NCBI RefSeq assembly: GCF_030412785.1
Contig: NZ_CP125295.1
Location: forward strand, 4,216,001-4,280,000
Direction: 5' to 3'
DNA length: 64,000 nucleotides
From: Paraburkholderia sabiae
GTDB lineage: Bacteria; Pseudomonadota; Gammaproteobacteria; Burkholderiales; Burkholderiaceae
Shown here: piece after piece, positions 8,665 to 18,206 of the stretch
How positions within the stretch are numbered: position 1 is the stretch's first letter
Layout of the letters: each line of letters opens with the position of its first letter
Program-made: the position numbers and the translations under genes
Notes under the pieces: generated by a model
What the model was told of the DNA's origin: nothing
What the model saw: only the letters and a program-made list of their open reading frames with translations
Databases searched by the model: none

Positions 8665-9834
8665 TCAAGGCTTGAGCAGGACCTTGATGCAGCCGTCCTC
8701 CTTGTCGCGGAAAGTCTTGTACATCGATGGGCCGTCTTCGAGCGCTACTGTGTGCGTAATGACGAACGACGGATCGATCTGGCCTTCCTGTATCCGGCGC
8801 AAAAGGTCATCGGTCCACCGATTCACATGCGTTTGCCCCATGCGCCACGTGAGCCCTTTGTTCATCGACGCGCCGAATGGAATCTTGTCGATCAGTCCGC
8901 CATAGACGCCGGGTACTGAAAGCACACCGGCGGGCCGGCAGACATAGATCATTTCGCGCAACACATGGGGACGGTCGGTTTCCAGCATGACGGCCTGCTT
9001 GGCCCGGTCGTACATCGAGTCGAACGAGCGCGTCGCATGCGACTCCATACCGACTGCGTCGATGCATTTTTCCGGACCCTTGCCCATCGTGAGATCCGCC
9101 AGCCGGTCGAGCACGCTTTCTTCCTTGAAGTTGACCGGAATCGCACCGCCTGCGCGTGCCATTTCCAGACGTTCCGGAACCCAGTCGATCGCGACGACCT
9201 GCCGTGCGCCGAGCAGTGCGGCGCTGCGAATCGCCATCTGCCCGACGGGACCGGCGCCCCAGATCGCGACGGTGTCGGAGGGCTCGATATCGCATTGGAC
9301 GGCAGCCTGCCACCCAGTCGGGAAGATGTCGCCGAGAAACAGCACCTGCTCGTCGCTCAGGCCATCGGGAATCTTTACGTGCGTCTTGTCGGCGAACGGC
9401 ACGCGGACGTATTCGGCCTGGCCGCCTGGGTACCCACCCGTCAAATGCGTATAGCCGAACAGACCGGCCGTCGTGTGACCGAACAGTTTGTCGGCGGCGT
9501 CGCGGTTCCGGTTAGTCCGCTCGCACACGGAGAAATTGCCGCGCCTGCATTGGTCGCATTCGCCGCAAATGATCGTGAACGGCACGACCACGCGGTCTCC
9601 AGGTTTGAGCGCCGAGTTCTCCTTGCCGACCTCGACCACTTCGCCCATGAACTCGTGTCCCATGATGTCGCCGGACTTCATGCCGGGCATGAAGCCGTCG
9701 AACAGATGCAGGTCGGAGCCGCATATGGCGCAGCTGGAAACCTTGACGATTGCATCGCGCGGATGCTCGATGATCGGATCCGGTACGGTGTCGCACCGAA
9801 TGTCTTTCTTGCCGTGCCATGTGAGCGCTCTCAT
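8665..9834 (-). CDS. Zinc-dependent alcohol dehydrogenase (formaldehyde-dehydrogenase-like MDR)
   Basis: A 389-residue medium-chain dehydrogenase. Catalytic zinc ligands are visible in [13 protein letters not shown] and GHEFMGEV; the structural zinc site appears as [15 protein letters not shown]. The coenzyme loop is [12 protein letters not shown], followed by an acidic residue in IDWVPERLE, which suggests NAD preference. The length and the insert after the structural zinc loop ([17 protein letters not shown]) resemble glutathione-independent formaldehyde dehydrogenase relatives. It oxidises an alcohol or aldehyde adduct; the substrate is not known. A more distant relative lies at 35214. A CsbD gene lies upstream on the same strand. 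Confidence 0.92.
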   Translation of the reverse strand: MRALTWHGKKDIRCDTVPDPIIEHPRDAIVKVSSCAICGSDLHLFDGFMPGMKSGDIMGHEFMGEVVEVGKENSALKPGDRVVVPFTIICGECDQCRRGNFSVCERTNRNRDAADKLFGHTTAGLFGYTHLTGGYPGGQAEYVRVPFADKTHVKIPDGLSDEQVLFLGDIFPTGWQAAVQCDIEPSDTVAIWGAGPVGQMAIRSAALLGARQVVAIDWVPERLEMARAGGAIPVNFKEESVLDRLADLTMGKGPEKCIDAVGMESHATRSFDSMYDRAKQAVMLETDRPHVLREMIYVCRPAGVLSVPGVYGGLIDKIPFGASMNKGLTWRMGQTHVNRWTDDLLRRIQEGQIDPSFVITHTVALEDGPSMYKTFRDKEDGCIKVLLKP

Positions 9835-9880
9835 TGCGTTTCTCCGGGATCAGAGAGGTGGATGGGCCGATAGCAAGCGA

Positions 9881-10084
9881 TCAAAGGTTCGTCGGGTTGC
9901 CCGGATCGGTCTTCCCCTTCTCTGCGTTTTCGCGCTGGTCCCCAAGATCTTTGCGGTTATCGCCCTCGGTGATCTGCGCTTCGCCTTTGAGCTTTTTCGC
10001 ATCGTTGCCCGTTATCGAACCAACGCCTTTGTTGACATATCCTTTCAGCTCTTCCTTGATGCCCTCTGTTTTATCGTTTGCCAT
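9881..10084 (-). CDS. CsbD family stress protein
   Basis: A 67-residue hydrophilic protein of the CsbD family, seen from the EGIKEELKGYVNKGVGSITG core and the KLKGEAQ repeat-like element. It is rich in Lys, Glu, Gly and Asn and has no hydrophobic segment. CsbD proteins accumulate under general stress in many bacteria; their molecular action is not established. The gene lies 46 bases upstream of the zinc alcohol dehydrogenase on the same strand, so the two may share a promoter in the gap before 10284. Confidence 0.9.
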   Translation of the reverse strand: MANDKTEGIKEELKGYVNKGVGSITGNDAKKLKGEAQITEGDNRKDLGDQRENAEKGKTDPGNPTNL

Positions 10085-10283
10085 TCCAATCTCCGTTAGC
10101 GGTCCTTGATCGAGGCGTCGCTCCCTTCATGGGTACGATGCCGCTCTGCGTCGAATCGCATACGGCATGCCGTCGCCGGCGCGGCGCGATTTCACGTGTT
10201 TTGGGGCATGGCATGACAGGCATGCCGGATGCAATACGTCGTCCGTCGCGGTCACGGTGATTGCGACTCCGCGTGAACGGCTT

Positions 10284-10784
10284 ATGGATACGGCAAATTT
10301 CGAACTGTGGGGTCAGCCGCGCCCGTTCAAAAGGGATGGGGAAGTGCGTGTGCTGGTGGTGGACGACAATGAAAGCGCCCGAGGCGCTATTGCGGCTTAT
10401 CTGACGCTCGAAGGGATGCACGTCTGTGCTGTCGCGGGATACTGCGAGGCGTTGAGCGCCTCCGCGGACTGGAAGCCGGACGTCGCAGTCCTGGATATCA
10501 TGATGCCTGTTCATGACGGGTTCCAGACTGCACAGGCACTGCGCGACCGGTTCGATGACTACGTCGGCATTGTTGCTTTCACGGCGACGGACAGCTCGTT
10601 CGTGAAGTCGCATCCTGCGAGCCGCTTCCTATTCGATGGATATTGCCAAAAAGGCACGTCTCCGGAGCGCCTCGTTCGAGTACTGGAAAGTCTGCTGGCT
10701 AACAAGGCACACCGGCAATCGGCGAACTCAAACTTCGTCGGATCGAACGATTCGCTGGCGATGAACCCTACCGGAAGGTCGTGA
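10284..10784 (+). CDS. Single-domain response regulator
   Basis: A 166-residue protein made of one receiver domain with short tails. The acidic pair is Asp27-Asp28 in VRVLVVDDNES, the phosphoacceptor is Asp71 in VAVLDIMMP, and the conserved lysine is in FDGYCQKGTS, where the usual Pro after Lys is replaced by Gly. No output domain follows, so it may act by protein contact or as a phosphate shuttle. It heads a signalling block: two more receivers, a KaiC-like ATPase and a PAS kinase follow within 5 kb. The start was placed at the ATG at 10284, which precedes the receiver by 20 residues. Confidence 0.85.
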   Translation: MDTANFELWGQPRPFKRDGEVRVLVVDDNESARGAIAAYLTLEGMHVCAVAGYCEALSASADWKPDVAVLDIMMPVHDGFQTAQALRDRFDDYVGIVAFTATDSSFVKSHPASRFLFDGYCQKGTSPERLVRVLESLLANKAHRQSANSNFVGSNDSLAMNPTGRS

Positions 10785-10833
10785 CAGGCGCTTGCCACAC
10801 GCTCTGTGCGGCAGTCGACGAGCGCTTGGCCTG

Positions 10834-11034
10834 TCAGGTTTCCCTCCCGGCGTCCGACAAGAGAATGTCACGGGCTGCATCGAGTCTGCCTATTGCTGCG
10901 TCATGCGCATCGGACGGCTGCAGGTTGGCCAGTGTCTCACGCGCCCGCTCGATCGCCTGAGCGACGTCGCGCAAGACAATATTGATCATCGTCTGTTCAG
11001 TGGCTGTTGCCTCAAGCGTTTGTCCCTTCTCCAT
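10834..11034 (-). CDS. Small hypothetical protein, helical
   Basis: A 66-residue, mostly alpha-helical protein (MEKGQTLEATATEQT, then VLRDVAQAIERARETL and DAAIGRLDAARDILL). It has no transmembrane segment or known motif. The ATG at 11034 is preceded by AAAGGGGG at good spacing, which favours it over an upstream start 23 codons away. It lies opposite in direction between a response regulator and the KaiC-like gene. Function is unknown. Confidence 0.6.
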   Translation of the reverse strand: MEKGQTLEATATEQTMINIVLRDVAQAIERARETLANLQPSDAHDAAIGRLDAARDILLSDAGRET

Positions 11035-11275
11035 CCAGTGTGCCCCCTTTGCGATTCCAGTGCCTGCCGGACGGGGCGGCATCCCGCGTGCCAGCACCTG
11101 CATCAGGAGGCACCCCGGCGAAGCGTTCGCCGTTATGGGCGAGTTCGATGGATTCTCGGCGCCATTCGGTTAGACTGCGGGTTTCAGTCGGTGGTCCGGC
11201 TGCACAGCGTATGCGGCCTTTGAAGGGTCACACATGTGACGGGTCGACGCTAACTCTCACTCACGGATTCATGCA

Positions 11276-12715
11276 ATGGATAACACGCTTGCGCGGTTAA
11301 GCAGCGACGTTCCTGGACTCGACGAGATCTGCGGCGGCGGGCTGATTGCAGGCTCGTCGTACATCATCCAGGGGCGTCCAGGCGCGGGCAAGACGATCCT
11401 CGCGAACCAGATCGCATTCGCTCAGGCTCGGCGCGGCAGCAAAGTGCTTTATGTGACGTTGCTCGCGGAATCGCACGACCGCCTGTTTCAGTCACTGTCT
11501 GCGCTCGACTTTTACGACGCCGCGCGGGTCGGCAAGGATCTGACCTATATCAGCCTGTTTCGCACGTTGCTGGAGGAGGGGCTGGATGCGCTCGTCGCGA
11601 CGTTGCGCGGCGAACTCGCGCGCCAGAAGGCGAGCATTCTGATCCTCGACGGACTGCTGAACGCGCGCGAAAGTGGCCAGAGCAATCTCGACGTCAAGAC
11701 CTTCGTGGCGGAACTCCAGGGCCACGCCGCATTCACCGGCTGTACGGTGCTCTTTCTGACGAGCGCCAGAATCGACGAGTCCAGCCCGGAACACACGATG
11801 GTGGACGGCGTGCTGCAACTGGAGGAAAGACTGTCCGCATCACGCACTGTGCGGCAAATCCGCGTTGCCAAATCACGCGGCAGCGGCGCGTTGGGCGGGC
11901 TCCATCTGTTCGAAATTTCGCGGCGGGGAATTGACATCTATCCGCGTCTCGAGGCGGCGCTCGCCTCGCCGTCGTCTGCCGAGCGGCCCGTCACGACGCG
12001 GCTCGGGACGGGCGTTGCGGGCCTTGACGAACGCCTGGGTGGGGGGCTGCCGCATAACTCGGTATCGGTGCTCGTCGGACCGGCCGGCAGCGGCAAGACG
12101 ACGTTCGGACTGACGTTCCTGAAGGAGGCGACGCCCGAGCGTCCCAGTGTGCACTTCGGCTTCTATGAGACGCCCGAACGGTTGTGCACGAAAGCACAGG
12201 CGCTCGGGATCGATTTTCAGGGGCTGGTCGCATCGGGTGCGCTGAAACTTTTGTGGCGCCCGCTCACCGAGAACCTGCTCGACAAGCTTGCCTACGATCT
12301 CCTGCGAGCGGTTCGCGAAACCCGCGCGGAGCGGCTGTTCATCGACGGACTGACGGGTTTCGAACGGGCGACGGTTGACCCGCATCGGGTGGTCGAATTT
12401 TTCTCCGCGCTGACCAACGAACTCAGAGCCGTCGGCGTGACGACCGTCTGCACCTGGGAGGTGAAGGAGTTGTCGGGTCCGTGGGTGACGAATCCTTCGC
12501 CCGAAATTTTGAGCCAGCTGGACAACGTGATCGGTATGCAGCACGAGATGACGGGCGGCACGCTCAAGCGCAGTATCACGGTGCTGAAGGTCCGCGATAG
12601 CGTCTTTGACACGTCAGTGGCAGAAGCCGTCATTTCGAAGGCGGGCATGGGTCTGCAGGTGACGGGGACGATGCCGGGCGGCGGCGCGGCGGTCAGACGT
12701 GGGGCCGGACAATAA
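11276..12715 (+). CDS. KaiC-like two-domain RecA-fold ATPase
   Basis: A 479-residue protein with two tandem RecA-like KaiC domains. The first P-loop is GRPGAGKT (residues 33-40) and the second is GPAGSGKT (residues 268-275); each domain opens with the family signature GLDEICGGGL or GLDERLGGGLP. Walker B strands SILILDGLL and RLFIDGLTG follow. Non-cyanobacterial KaiC homologues bind and hydrolyse ATP and often pair with receivers or kinases; no kaiA or kaiB is nearby. Here it is followed 19 bases later by a receiver gene and then a second receiver and a PAS kinase, suggesting one signalling unit. Whether it autophosphorylates cannot be read here. Confidence 0.9.
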   Translation: MDNTLARLSSDVPGLDEICGGGLIAGSSYIIQGRPGAGKTILANQIAFAQARRGSKVLYVTLLAESHDRLFQSLSALDFYDAARVGKDLTYISLFRTLLEEGLDALVATLRGELARQKASILILDGLLNARESGQSNLDVKTFVAELQGHAAFTGCTVLFLTSARIDESSPEHTMVDGVLQLEERLSASRTVRQIRVAKSRGSGALGGLHLFEISRRGIDIYPRLEAALASPSSAERPVTTRLGTGVAGLDERLGGGLPHNSVSVLVGPAGSGKTTFGLTFLKEATPERPSVHFGFYETPERLCTKAQALGIDFQGLVASGALKLLWRPLTENLLDKLAYDLLRAVRETRAERLFIDGLTGFERATVDPHRVVEFFSALTNELRAVGVTTVCTWEVKELSGPWVTNPSPEILSQLDNVIGMQHEMTGGTLKRSITVLKVRDSVFDTSVAEAVISKAGMGLQVTGTMPGGGAAVRRGAGQ

Positions 12716-12734
12716 CCAGGCGTGAGCCCAGCGC

Positions 12735-13130
12735 ATGACTACCCTGGTTGTCGTCGATGACGAATCCCTGATTACCGACTTCCTGACCTTCCTGCTGGAG
12801 GGAGAGGGATATACGGTTCATGTCGCCGCAAACGGCAAAAAGGCGATGGACGTGGTCGGCCGCGTGCATCCCGCGCTTGTCATCACTGACCTGATGATGC
12901 CCGTGATGTCTGGCCTGGAGCTTGCCAAAGCGTTGCGGGGGAATCCAGAGTTCGTATGCTTGCCCATCATTCTGTGTAGCGCCGCGTCTCATGCTGTTGC
13001 GCAGGAAGACCAGCATCTGTTTTCGGCGATCCTTCAGAAGCCACAGGCGCCCGCTTCGCTGCTCGACATCGTGGCTCAGCACGCCCGGAAGGTGGAAGGT
13101 GAGGGCGCAACCAGTCGCGATGCGCCATAA
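12735..13130 (+). CDS. Single-domain response regulator
   Basis: A 131-residue receiver domain. Acidic residues Asp8-Asp9 are in TLVVVDDES and the phosphoacceptor is Asp52 in LVITDLMMP; the lysine is in ILQKPQAP. There is no DNA-binding or enzymatic output domain. It starts 19 bases after the KaiC-like ATPase, which makes cotranscription and a functional link likely. It is similar in form to the next receiver at 13220, with the same ITDLMMP phosphorylation site. Confidence 0.88.
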   Translation: MTTLVVVDDESLITDFLTFLLEGEGYTVHVAANGKKAMDVVGRVHPALVITDLMMPVMSGLELAKALRGNPEFVCLPIILCSAASHAVAQEDQHLFSAILQKPQAPASLLDIVAQHARKVEGEGATSRDAP

Positions 13131-13219
13131 CGCGGGCGCAGCGTGTCGTGTCCGGACAAGTGTGAAGCACGTGTCCCTTTTCGGTTTCAGCCAGACATCT
13201 TTGCGGTAGCGAGCAGTTC

Positions 13220-13576
13220 ATGACGCGAGTCCTCCTTGTCGACGACGAACCAGAAGTGCTTGAGGCCTGGAGCTTCGGGCTGGAATACGTCGGCTATGAC
13301 GTAGAGCGTGCTCGCGACGGCCGGCAGGCCCTCGCCGCGATTCAGCGCCAATCGCCCGATCTGCTGATCACGGATCTCATGATGCCCGGCATGAATGGCG
13401 AGGATCTGTGCCGCGCGCTCCGTGACCAGCCCCGCTGGGCGAACATCCCCGTTCTACTGCATACGTCTGCCTATGTGGGCGCGAACGACGGTATTGGGCT
13501 GTGGGATGCCGTGCTTCGAAAACCCGCGCGGATGGAGGATTTTCTCGCAACGGTTGCACAACTTACTCGAGGGTGA
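13220..13576 (+). CDS. Single-domain response regulator
   Basis: A 118-residue stand-alone receiver. The sequence opens MTRVLLVDDEPEV with acidic residues Asp8-Asp9, has phosphoacceptor Asp52 in LLITDLMMPGMNGE, and Lys in VLRKPARM. It lacks an output domain. Its stop codon overlaps a possible GTG start of the following histidine kinase, so the two are probably translated together and may form a cognate pair. Confidence 0.88.
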   Translation: MTRVLLVDDEPEVLEAWSFGLEYVGYDVERARDGRQALAAIQRQSPDLLITDLMMPGMNGEDLCRALRDQPRWANIPVLLHTSAYVGANDGIGLWDAVLRKPARMEDFLATVAQLTRG

Positions 13577-13632
13577 CCGACCATGCACGGCAGTCAGCGC
13601 GCGACGCGATACGCCGCACATCAGGGGCGACC

Positions 13633-15210
13633 GTGATCGAAAAGCTCCCAGACGGCGCGGCCGCGCATGACCGCGCGAAAACGGATGCCGGGCTGTTCGA
13701 CAGGTTGCCCGATCCGTATCTGGCGCTAGACGGCGCGCTGGCCATCGTGACGGCGAACGCCGCCTGGCGCAAACTGTTTGCACCGGGTGATCTGCGTCAG
13801 TGCGAACAGTTAATCCGTGCGCTGGTGATCGAGCTGCACGCGGGCGGTCGCAGAGTGTCGCCTGTCTTCCGGCTGGATGTGCGCACGGAAGAAACGGACG
13901 AAGGCGGAGCACGGCCGCGCTACTGGCAAATGCATGCCTCTCTTCTTCCCGCGACGCCGAATGAGCCGGCGCTCATCGCCGTGCGCTTCGACGATGTCAC
14001 CGCGCACACGCTGAAGGAGGAAGAGGACCGGAGGGAGAAAGCGCTGCTGCGCTCGCGCGCGAGGTTGCGCCAACTTCTCGTCAAGGACGCTGGACAGCGT
14101 CGCGATGATCATGCGAGCACATTTGAACAGGCACTCGCGAGAACAGGAGTCGGAGTCTGGCAGGTCGACGTGACGAGCGGCATCATCGACTGCAGCGAAC
14201 GATGCCTTCGCGACCTCGGCGTCGGACGGACGGCCGCCTTGACGAAAGAGGGCCTGTTGGGCGAACGGACAGGGCGCTTCGTCGCCAACTGGAGAGCGTT
14301 GCAGTCCGGCCGCCCCGTTGAGTTCGAGCTGAAGGTCCAGGCGTCCGAGGAGCGCTTTCGCTGGGTGCTGATTCGCGGGATCGGGCAGTTCGACGAGGAT
14401 GGCACCATGCGCTCGGTGGTGGGATTCACTCTGGACATCACAGGACGCAAGGAGCATGAACTGGAGCTCGACGCGCTCGCGGACTCGGAGCGAACGGGAC
14501 GCGAGCGTAGCGATGCTTTTGCGAAAGCGATGGACCAGTTCATTGCCGCCGTCAGCCACGAGCTGCGATCTCCCCTCAATGCGATCGTTTCATGGGCCGA
14601 ATTGCTTCAGCTTGCCGCCGATCCCGCCAGTGTGGTGCGCGCGGGTGAAGCGATCCGGCGCAACGGCCGGCAACTCTCCCGCATGGTCGACGATCTGCTC
14701 GACAGCGGCGCGGTCGGCACGGGCAAACTGTCGATGAACATGCAACCGGTCGATCTGGGCGCGCTTACCGCAACGGTGGTGGAAGACGCACGCAAGCTGA
14801 TCGAGCATAAGGGCTTGCGACTGGGCACGTCCGATATCTTTCCTTGCACGGTCATGGCGGACGACAACCGGATGAAGCAGGTCGTCTGGAATCTGCTGAC
14901 CAACGCGGTCAAGTTCACCGACGCGGGCAGCATCGAAGTGTCGGTCATCCTCAAGGGCGATTGCGCCGAGCTGGTCGTCCGTGATACGGGACGCGGCATC
15001 GAAGCGGACGCGTTGCCATTGATATTCGACCGGTTCCTGCAGGTCGCGCAGAACTCGGGTGGCCGCGTCGGCGGCCTGGGGCTCGGGTTGTGGCTCGCGA
15101 AGCACATCGTGAACCTGCATGCCGGCACCATCACCGTTGTCAGCGACGGGCTGGGGCAGGGTGCCTGCTTCGTCGTCCGGATACCTGCGATGACGTCGCA
15201 TATCGGCTGA
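13633..15210 (+). CDS. PAS-domain sensor histidine kinase
   Basis: A soluble kinase of about 525 residues. An N-terminal PAS-like segment (FDRLPDPYLALDGALAI) is followed by a charged coiled linker, a second PAS/PAC region (TGVGVWQVDVTSG ... RSVVGFTLDITGRK), then the kinase core: H-box VSHELRSPLNAIVSW with His309, N-box NLLTNAVKFTD, G1 DTGRGI, F-box IFDRFLQ and G2 GLGLGLWLAKH. No transmembrane segment is seen, so it senses a cytoplasmic cue. GTG at 13633 has AGGGG six bases upstream; an alternative GTG at 13573 overlaps the receiver stop. Likely partners are the receivers just upstream. Confidence 0.88.
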   Translation: MIEKLPDGAAAHDRAKTDAGLFDRLPDPYLALDGALAIVTANAAWRKLFAPGDLRQCEQLIRALVIELHAGGRRVSPVFRLDVRTEETDEGGARPRYWQMHASLLPATPNEPALIAVRFDDVTAHTLKEEEDRREKALLRSRARLRQLLVKDAGQRRDDHASTFEQALARTGVGVWQVDVTSGIIDCSERCLRDLGVGRTAALTKEGLLGERTGRFVANWRALQSGRPVEFELKVQASEERFRWVLIRGIGQFDEDGTMRSVVGFTLDITGRKEHELELDALADSERTGRERSDAFAKAMDQFIAAVSHELRSPLNAIVSWAELLQLAADPASVVRAGEAIRRNGRQLSRMVDDLLDSGAVGTGKLSMNMQPVDLGALTATVVEDARKLIEHKGLRLGTSDIFPCTVMADDNRMKQVVWNLLTNAVKFTDAGSIEVSVILKGDCAELVVRDTGRGIEADALPLIFDRFLQVAQNSGGRVGGLGLGLWLAKHIVNLHAGTITVVSDGLGQGACFVVRIPAMTSHIG

Positions 15211-15230
15211 TGCCTGCGCAAGCGGTTGCA

Positions 15231-15440
15231 CTAGGCGACCATGGCGTGAAATTCAACTGGCGGCAGCTTTTTCTTCAAACGTTCGATGCGCGCGAAATGG
15301 CTGGCGACGACTGCCAGTCGCGTCAACGCTGCGATTCTCACGTCCCAGTAGGCGGGCGGGAACTGCGCGGCAGCGCTCATGTGCGAGACGAGCCGTTCGA
15401 GATGGGATAGCTCCCACTCGACGAGGTGCGTATGGTTCAC
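15231..15440 (-). CDS. Small hypothetical protein
   Basis: A 69-residue frame starting at GTG 15440: it opens MNHTHLVEWELSHLE and is helical and basic near the C-terminus (FARIERLKKKLPPV). Composition resembles a real small protein, but no clear ribosome-binding site is seen; an A9 run (T9 on the plus strand) lies directly upstream. It converges on the histidine kinase gene with a 20-base gap. Function is unknown. Confidence 0.5.
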   Translation of the reverse strand: MNHTHLVEWELSHLERLVSHMSAAAQFPPAYWDVRIAALTRLAVVASHFARIERLKKKLPPVEFHAMVA

Positions 15441-16034
15441 TTTTTTTTTGGGGTGGTTATTGTCGTTGCGGACACCCGCCTTTTGCGGCTGCTAGGTGAA
15501 GAGGCTGGCCGGTCACATCCGGATCGACGCGTTCGATGTCGCGCCGAACACTGCATCAGTCGGCGAGGCGCGCAGGCGTTTTGGCCGAAGCGGACACAAC
15601 GGGCTCCTCTCAGTTGCGCTTGAGACGGTTAGCTGTTGCATTCATTCGCGCCGGTCGTCGGCAAGCCGTCATCGTCTCGCCCGCAACTACCGTCTGGTGA
15701 CCTGAGCCAGCCGGGATGGAGCAGAGCAATCCGCGTGCCTGATACGGCGCCGGAACGGCACTCTCCCATGTCTGCGAGCGCTTCTCAGCGTTTGTCCGGT
15801 AGGCGCGCATTAACCAGTGGATTGGAGCCCGCGGAAGAAGTGCGGAAGTTGGTCGCCTTGGGTACGCCTTTGCGCGCGGGCGGTAAGGTTGCACGCTGGT
15901 CGCTTCGAAGCGCGACGACAATCGACAGCCTCCGTATGACTTAAGGGATGCTGAATAACGACTCGCCGTTCATTCAGAGTTTGTTTTGTCCGCGAATCGC
16001 GCCTGCTCGCGGACTGTCTGGTTGGCCCCGCCGC
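15441..16034. other. Gap without a supported gene
   Basis: About 590 bases between the small gene at 15440 and the NtrC-type regulator. Open frames of 69-106 codons occur on both strands but are compositionally unconvincing, arginine- and serine-rich, and match no family I recognise. The T9 run at 15441-15449 is the only notable base bias. Nothing else is supported. Confidence 0.35.
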
Positions 16035-17441
16035 TCAAGTCATGGCTCTTCGAATCGCCCCTTTGTTTGTCATTTCGGCGTCTTCATCTTTGCCGTTTTC
16101 ATTTGCCCTGTACTCGCTCAGCCGGTTGTAAATCGTCTTGAGGCTGATGCCTAACACCTCCGCCGCACGTGTTCGATTGCCGCCGCAATGCTCCAGCGTG
16201 GCAAGTATCAGTTGACGATCCACATCTTCGAGCGCCGTGCCGAACGGAATCGTGACCGTCGAGCGCATGGCAAAAGGCTCCAGCGATATCTGTACAGGAA
16301 CAATGGCTGTTTCGTGGGTCTCGGGGCGCGACATGATGTATGCGCGCTGCACATAATTTTTCAATTCCCTCACATTGCCGGGCCAACGATAAGAGAGCAG
16401 CGTATCCTTGATTGCTGTCGGAAAGTGCTTTTTCGTACCGTGCTGGTCGTTTAGTTCATCGAGGAACGACTGTGCGAGCAACTCGATATCGTTGCCACGT
16501 TCGCGCAAGGGCGGGAGGCTGATGGGGACCACGTTGAGGCGGTGATACAGGTCGAGCCGCAGCTTGCCCTCGGCGACGGCCTTCTCCGGATCGCGATTGG
16601 TCGCGGCTATCAGACGCACGTCGGTGCTGATTTCTGCGGTCGTTCCAACGCGCATGAACATGCCTGTTTCCAGTACTCGAAGCAGCTTGACCTGGAGTCC
16701 GATCGGCATTTCAGTGATTTCGTCGAGAAACAGCGTGCCGCCATTTGCGCGCTCGAAGTAGCCTCTATGCTGCCGCTCGGCGCCGGTGAACGCGCCACGC
16801 TCATGGCCGAACATCTCGGACTCGATCAGGTTTCGCGAAATGGCACCGCAGTTCACGGCTAAAAAGTCATGCCTGTTTCGTGCGCTCAACTGATGCAACG
16901 TCTGGGCAGCGACTTCTTTCCCGGTGCCGGACTCACCCACCAGCATTACCGAGAGCGCTGTGGGCGCGACGCGCGCGATCTGGTCATACACCTGCAGCAT
17001 GGCCGGCGAGTTTCCAGACATCAAGCCGAAACGACCCATGCGGCGCAGTTCGCCGCGCAGCGTGCCGATCTTGGCCTTCAGGTCGCCGGTGCGCGGCAGA
17101 CGGCTCAAAATTACCTTGACCCGTTGCAAGTCGACCGGTTTCACGAGGTAATCGGCGGCACCCATTTTCAGCGCGTCGACGGCCGATTCGACGGTCGCGC
17201 GGCCAGTGACGATGACGAACTCGACTCCCTGGTGCGGATCGAGATCCTCGAACAGATCGACGCCCGTGCCGTCTGGCAGATAGAGATCGCAAAACACGAC
17301 ATCGGGCACCTGGCGTACGAGCTGGATGCGTGCTTCGCGCAAATCACTCGCGGTAGCCGATGTCAGACCGTCTTCCGCGATCATCGCAGCGAGTGCATTC
17401 CGGCTGTCCGGATCGTCGTCGACAATTAAAGCGTGGACCAT
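16035..17441 (-). CDS. Sigma-54-dependent response regulator (NtrC family)
   Basis: A 468-residue activator. The N-terminal receiver has Asp8-Asp10, phosphoacceptor Asp52 in VFCDLYLPDG and Lys in YLVKPVDL. The central AAA+ domain shows Walker A GESGTGKE, the sigma-54 contact loop GAFTGA, Walker B GGTLFLDEI and the R-finger region LRERGNDIE. A Fis-type helix-turn-helix lies near residues 410-450 (GGNRTRAAEVLGISLKTIYN). It should activate sigma-54 promoters when phosphorylated. No adjacent cognate kinase is seen; the PAS kinase at 13633 is the nearest. The C-terminal tail after the HTH is acidic then basic. Confidence 0.94.
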   Translation of the reverse strand: MVHALIVDDDPDSRNALAAMIAEDGLTSATASDLREARIQLVRQVPDVVFCDLYLPDGTGVDLFEDLDPHQGVEFVIVTGRATVESAVDALKMGAADYLVKPVDLQRVKVILSRLPRTGDLKAKIGTLRGELRRMGRFGLMSGNSPAMLQVYDQIARVAPTALSVMLVGESGTGKEVAAQTLHQLSARNRHDFLAVNCGAISRNLIESEMFGHERGAFTGAERQHRGYFERANGGTLFLDEITEMPIGLQVKLLRVLETGMFMRVGTTAEISTDVRLIAATNRDPEKAVAEGKLRLDLYHRLNVVPISLPPLRERGNDIELLAQSFLDELNDQHGTKKHFPTAIKDTLLSYRWPGNVRELKNYVQRAYIMSRPETHETAIVPVQISLEPFAMRSTVTIPFGTALEDVDRQLILATLEHCGGNRTRAAEVLGISLKTIYNRLSEYRANENGKDEDAEMTNKGAIRRAMT

Positions 17442-17596
17442 ATACGACAGTCACTTACATGATTCACAGATCAAGCAAGCGGAATACCTTGTCAATGACC
17501 ACACCTGAAGCAACGCGAAGCAACTATGTCCAGAGAGGGGATCACTCCGGTAACTTGTGCCTCTTTGGACTCAAATCGATGCGTCGGTGAGTGTGC

Positions 17597-17955
17597 CGCG
17601 ATCCCGAGCGCACGCCCATGCAATGGGATAGCTCGCTGCCGCACGCAGGGTTCACGCAGGGCAGGACTCTGGTTGCCCGTGACACGACGACGAGTGTGCG
17701 CGATCAGGATAATGAGGTATCCAGCATGTTGTCGCTCTACCGGCGTCTGCAGGTCTTGCGGCGCAGTCACGCCGCGCCGGTGCAGGGCACGATCGAGAAT
17801 ATCGCTGCACACGGAGATGTGCTGACGTACGAGAGACGATCGGAATCAACGACTTTTCATCGCGCTAAACATGGCTGATGAAGGTGCGGAGTTGCAGGTG
17901 CAATCAGGCGCGGTGTTGTTGTCGACGATGATGTCTCGTCGCGGTCAAGCCGTAG
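17597..17955 (+). pseudogene. GH13 alpha-glucosidase C-terminal remnant, frameshifted
   Basis: One frame reads RDPERTPMQWDSSLPHAG, the family C-terminal catalytic-domain element of GH13 alpha-glucosidases, continuing through VSSMLSLYRRLQVLRRSH and GDVLTYERR. Near 17840-17850 the homology moves to the next frame: RLFIALNMADEG and then GAVLLSTMMSRRGQAV, which matches the C-terminal beta-sandwich of the same enzymes. The first two-thirds of the gene are absent, and there is no start or ribosome-binding site. This is a truncated and frameshifted relic of a maltose/trehalose-type glycosidase gene. Confidence 0.8.
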
Positions 17956-17981
17956 TTCAAGGCACTCGATGCGTACGACGT

Positions 17982-18206
17982 ATGACCATGGAACTGCATG
18001 CATTGACGGGCGAGGCGGTTGCACGCGAGATGGCGAAGGGCGTATCGCGGCAGGAAGCGTGTTGCGCTGACCTGGCCATGGCTAATGCCCGACATCATGC
18101 TAATGCGCATTATGCGCTGTCGCACATCGAACCCGATTCGCGTAGGGCGCCGAGTGTCCCGCAAGTGGGCACAAAACAGCTGGCGTATCGGCACGTTCCC
18201 TGCTGA
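17982..18206 (+). CDS. Possible small hypothetical protein
   Basis: A 74-codon frame beginning MTMELHALTGEAVAR and containing an alanine-rich helix (QEACCADLAMANARHH). It is in phase with the second half of the GH13 relic, so it may be only a by-product of that open frame. No ribosome-binding site is evident. It is listed because the composition of the first 50 residues is protein-like. Confidence 0.28.
   Translation: MTMELHALTGEAVAREMAKGVSRQEACCADLAMANARHHANAHYALSHIEPDSRRAPSVPQVGTKQLAYRHVPC

Noticed and set aside
15610..15944. Open frames of about 100 codons on both strands in the gap before the NtrC-type gene
   Set aside because: Neither has a recognisable motif, a good ribosome-binding site or balanced composition.
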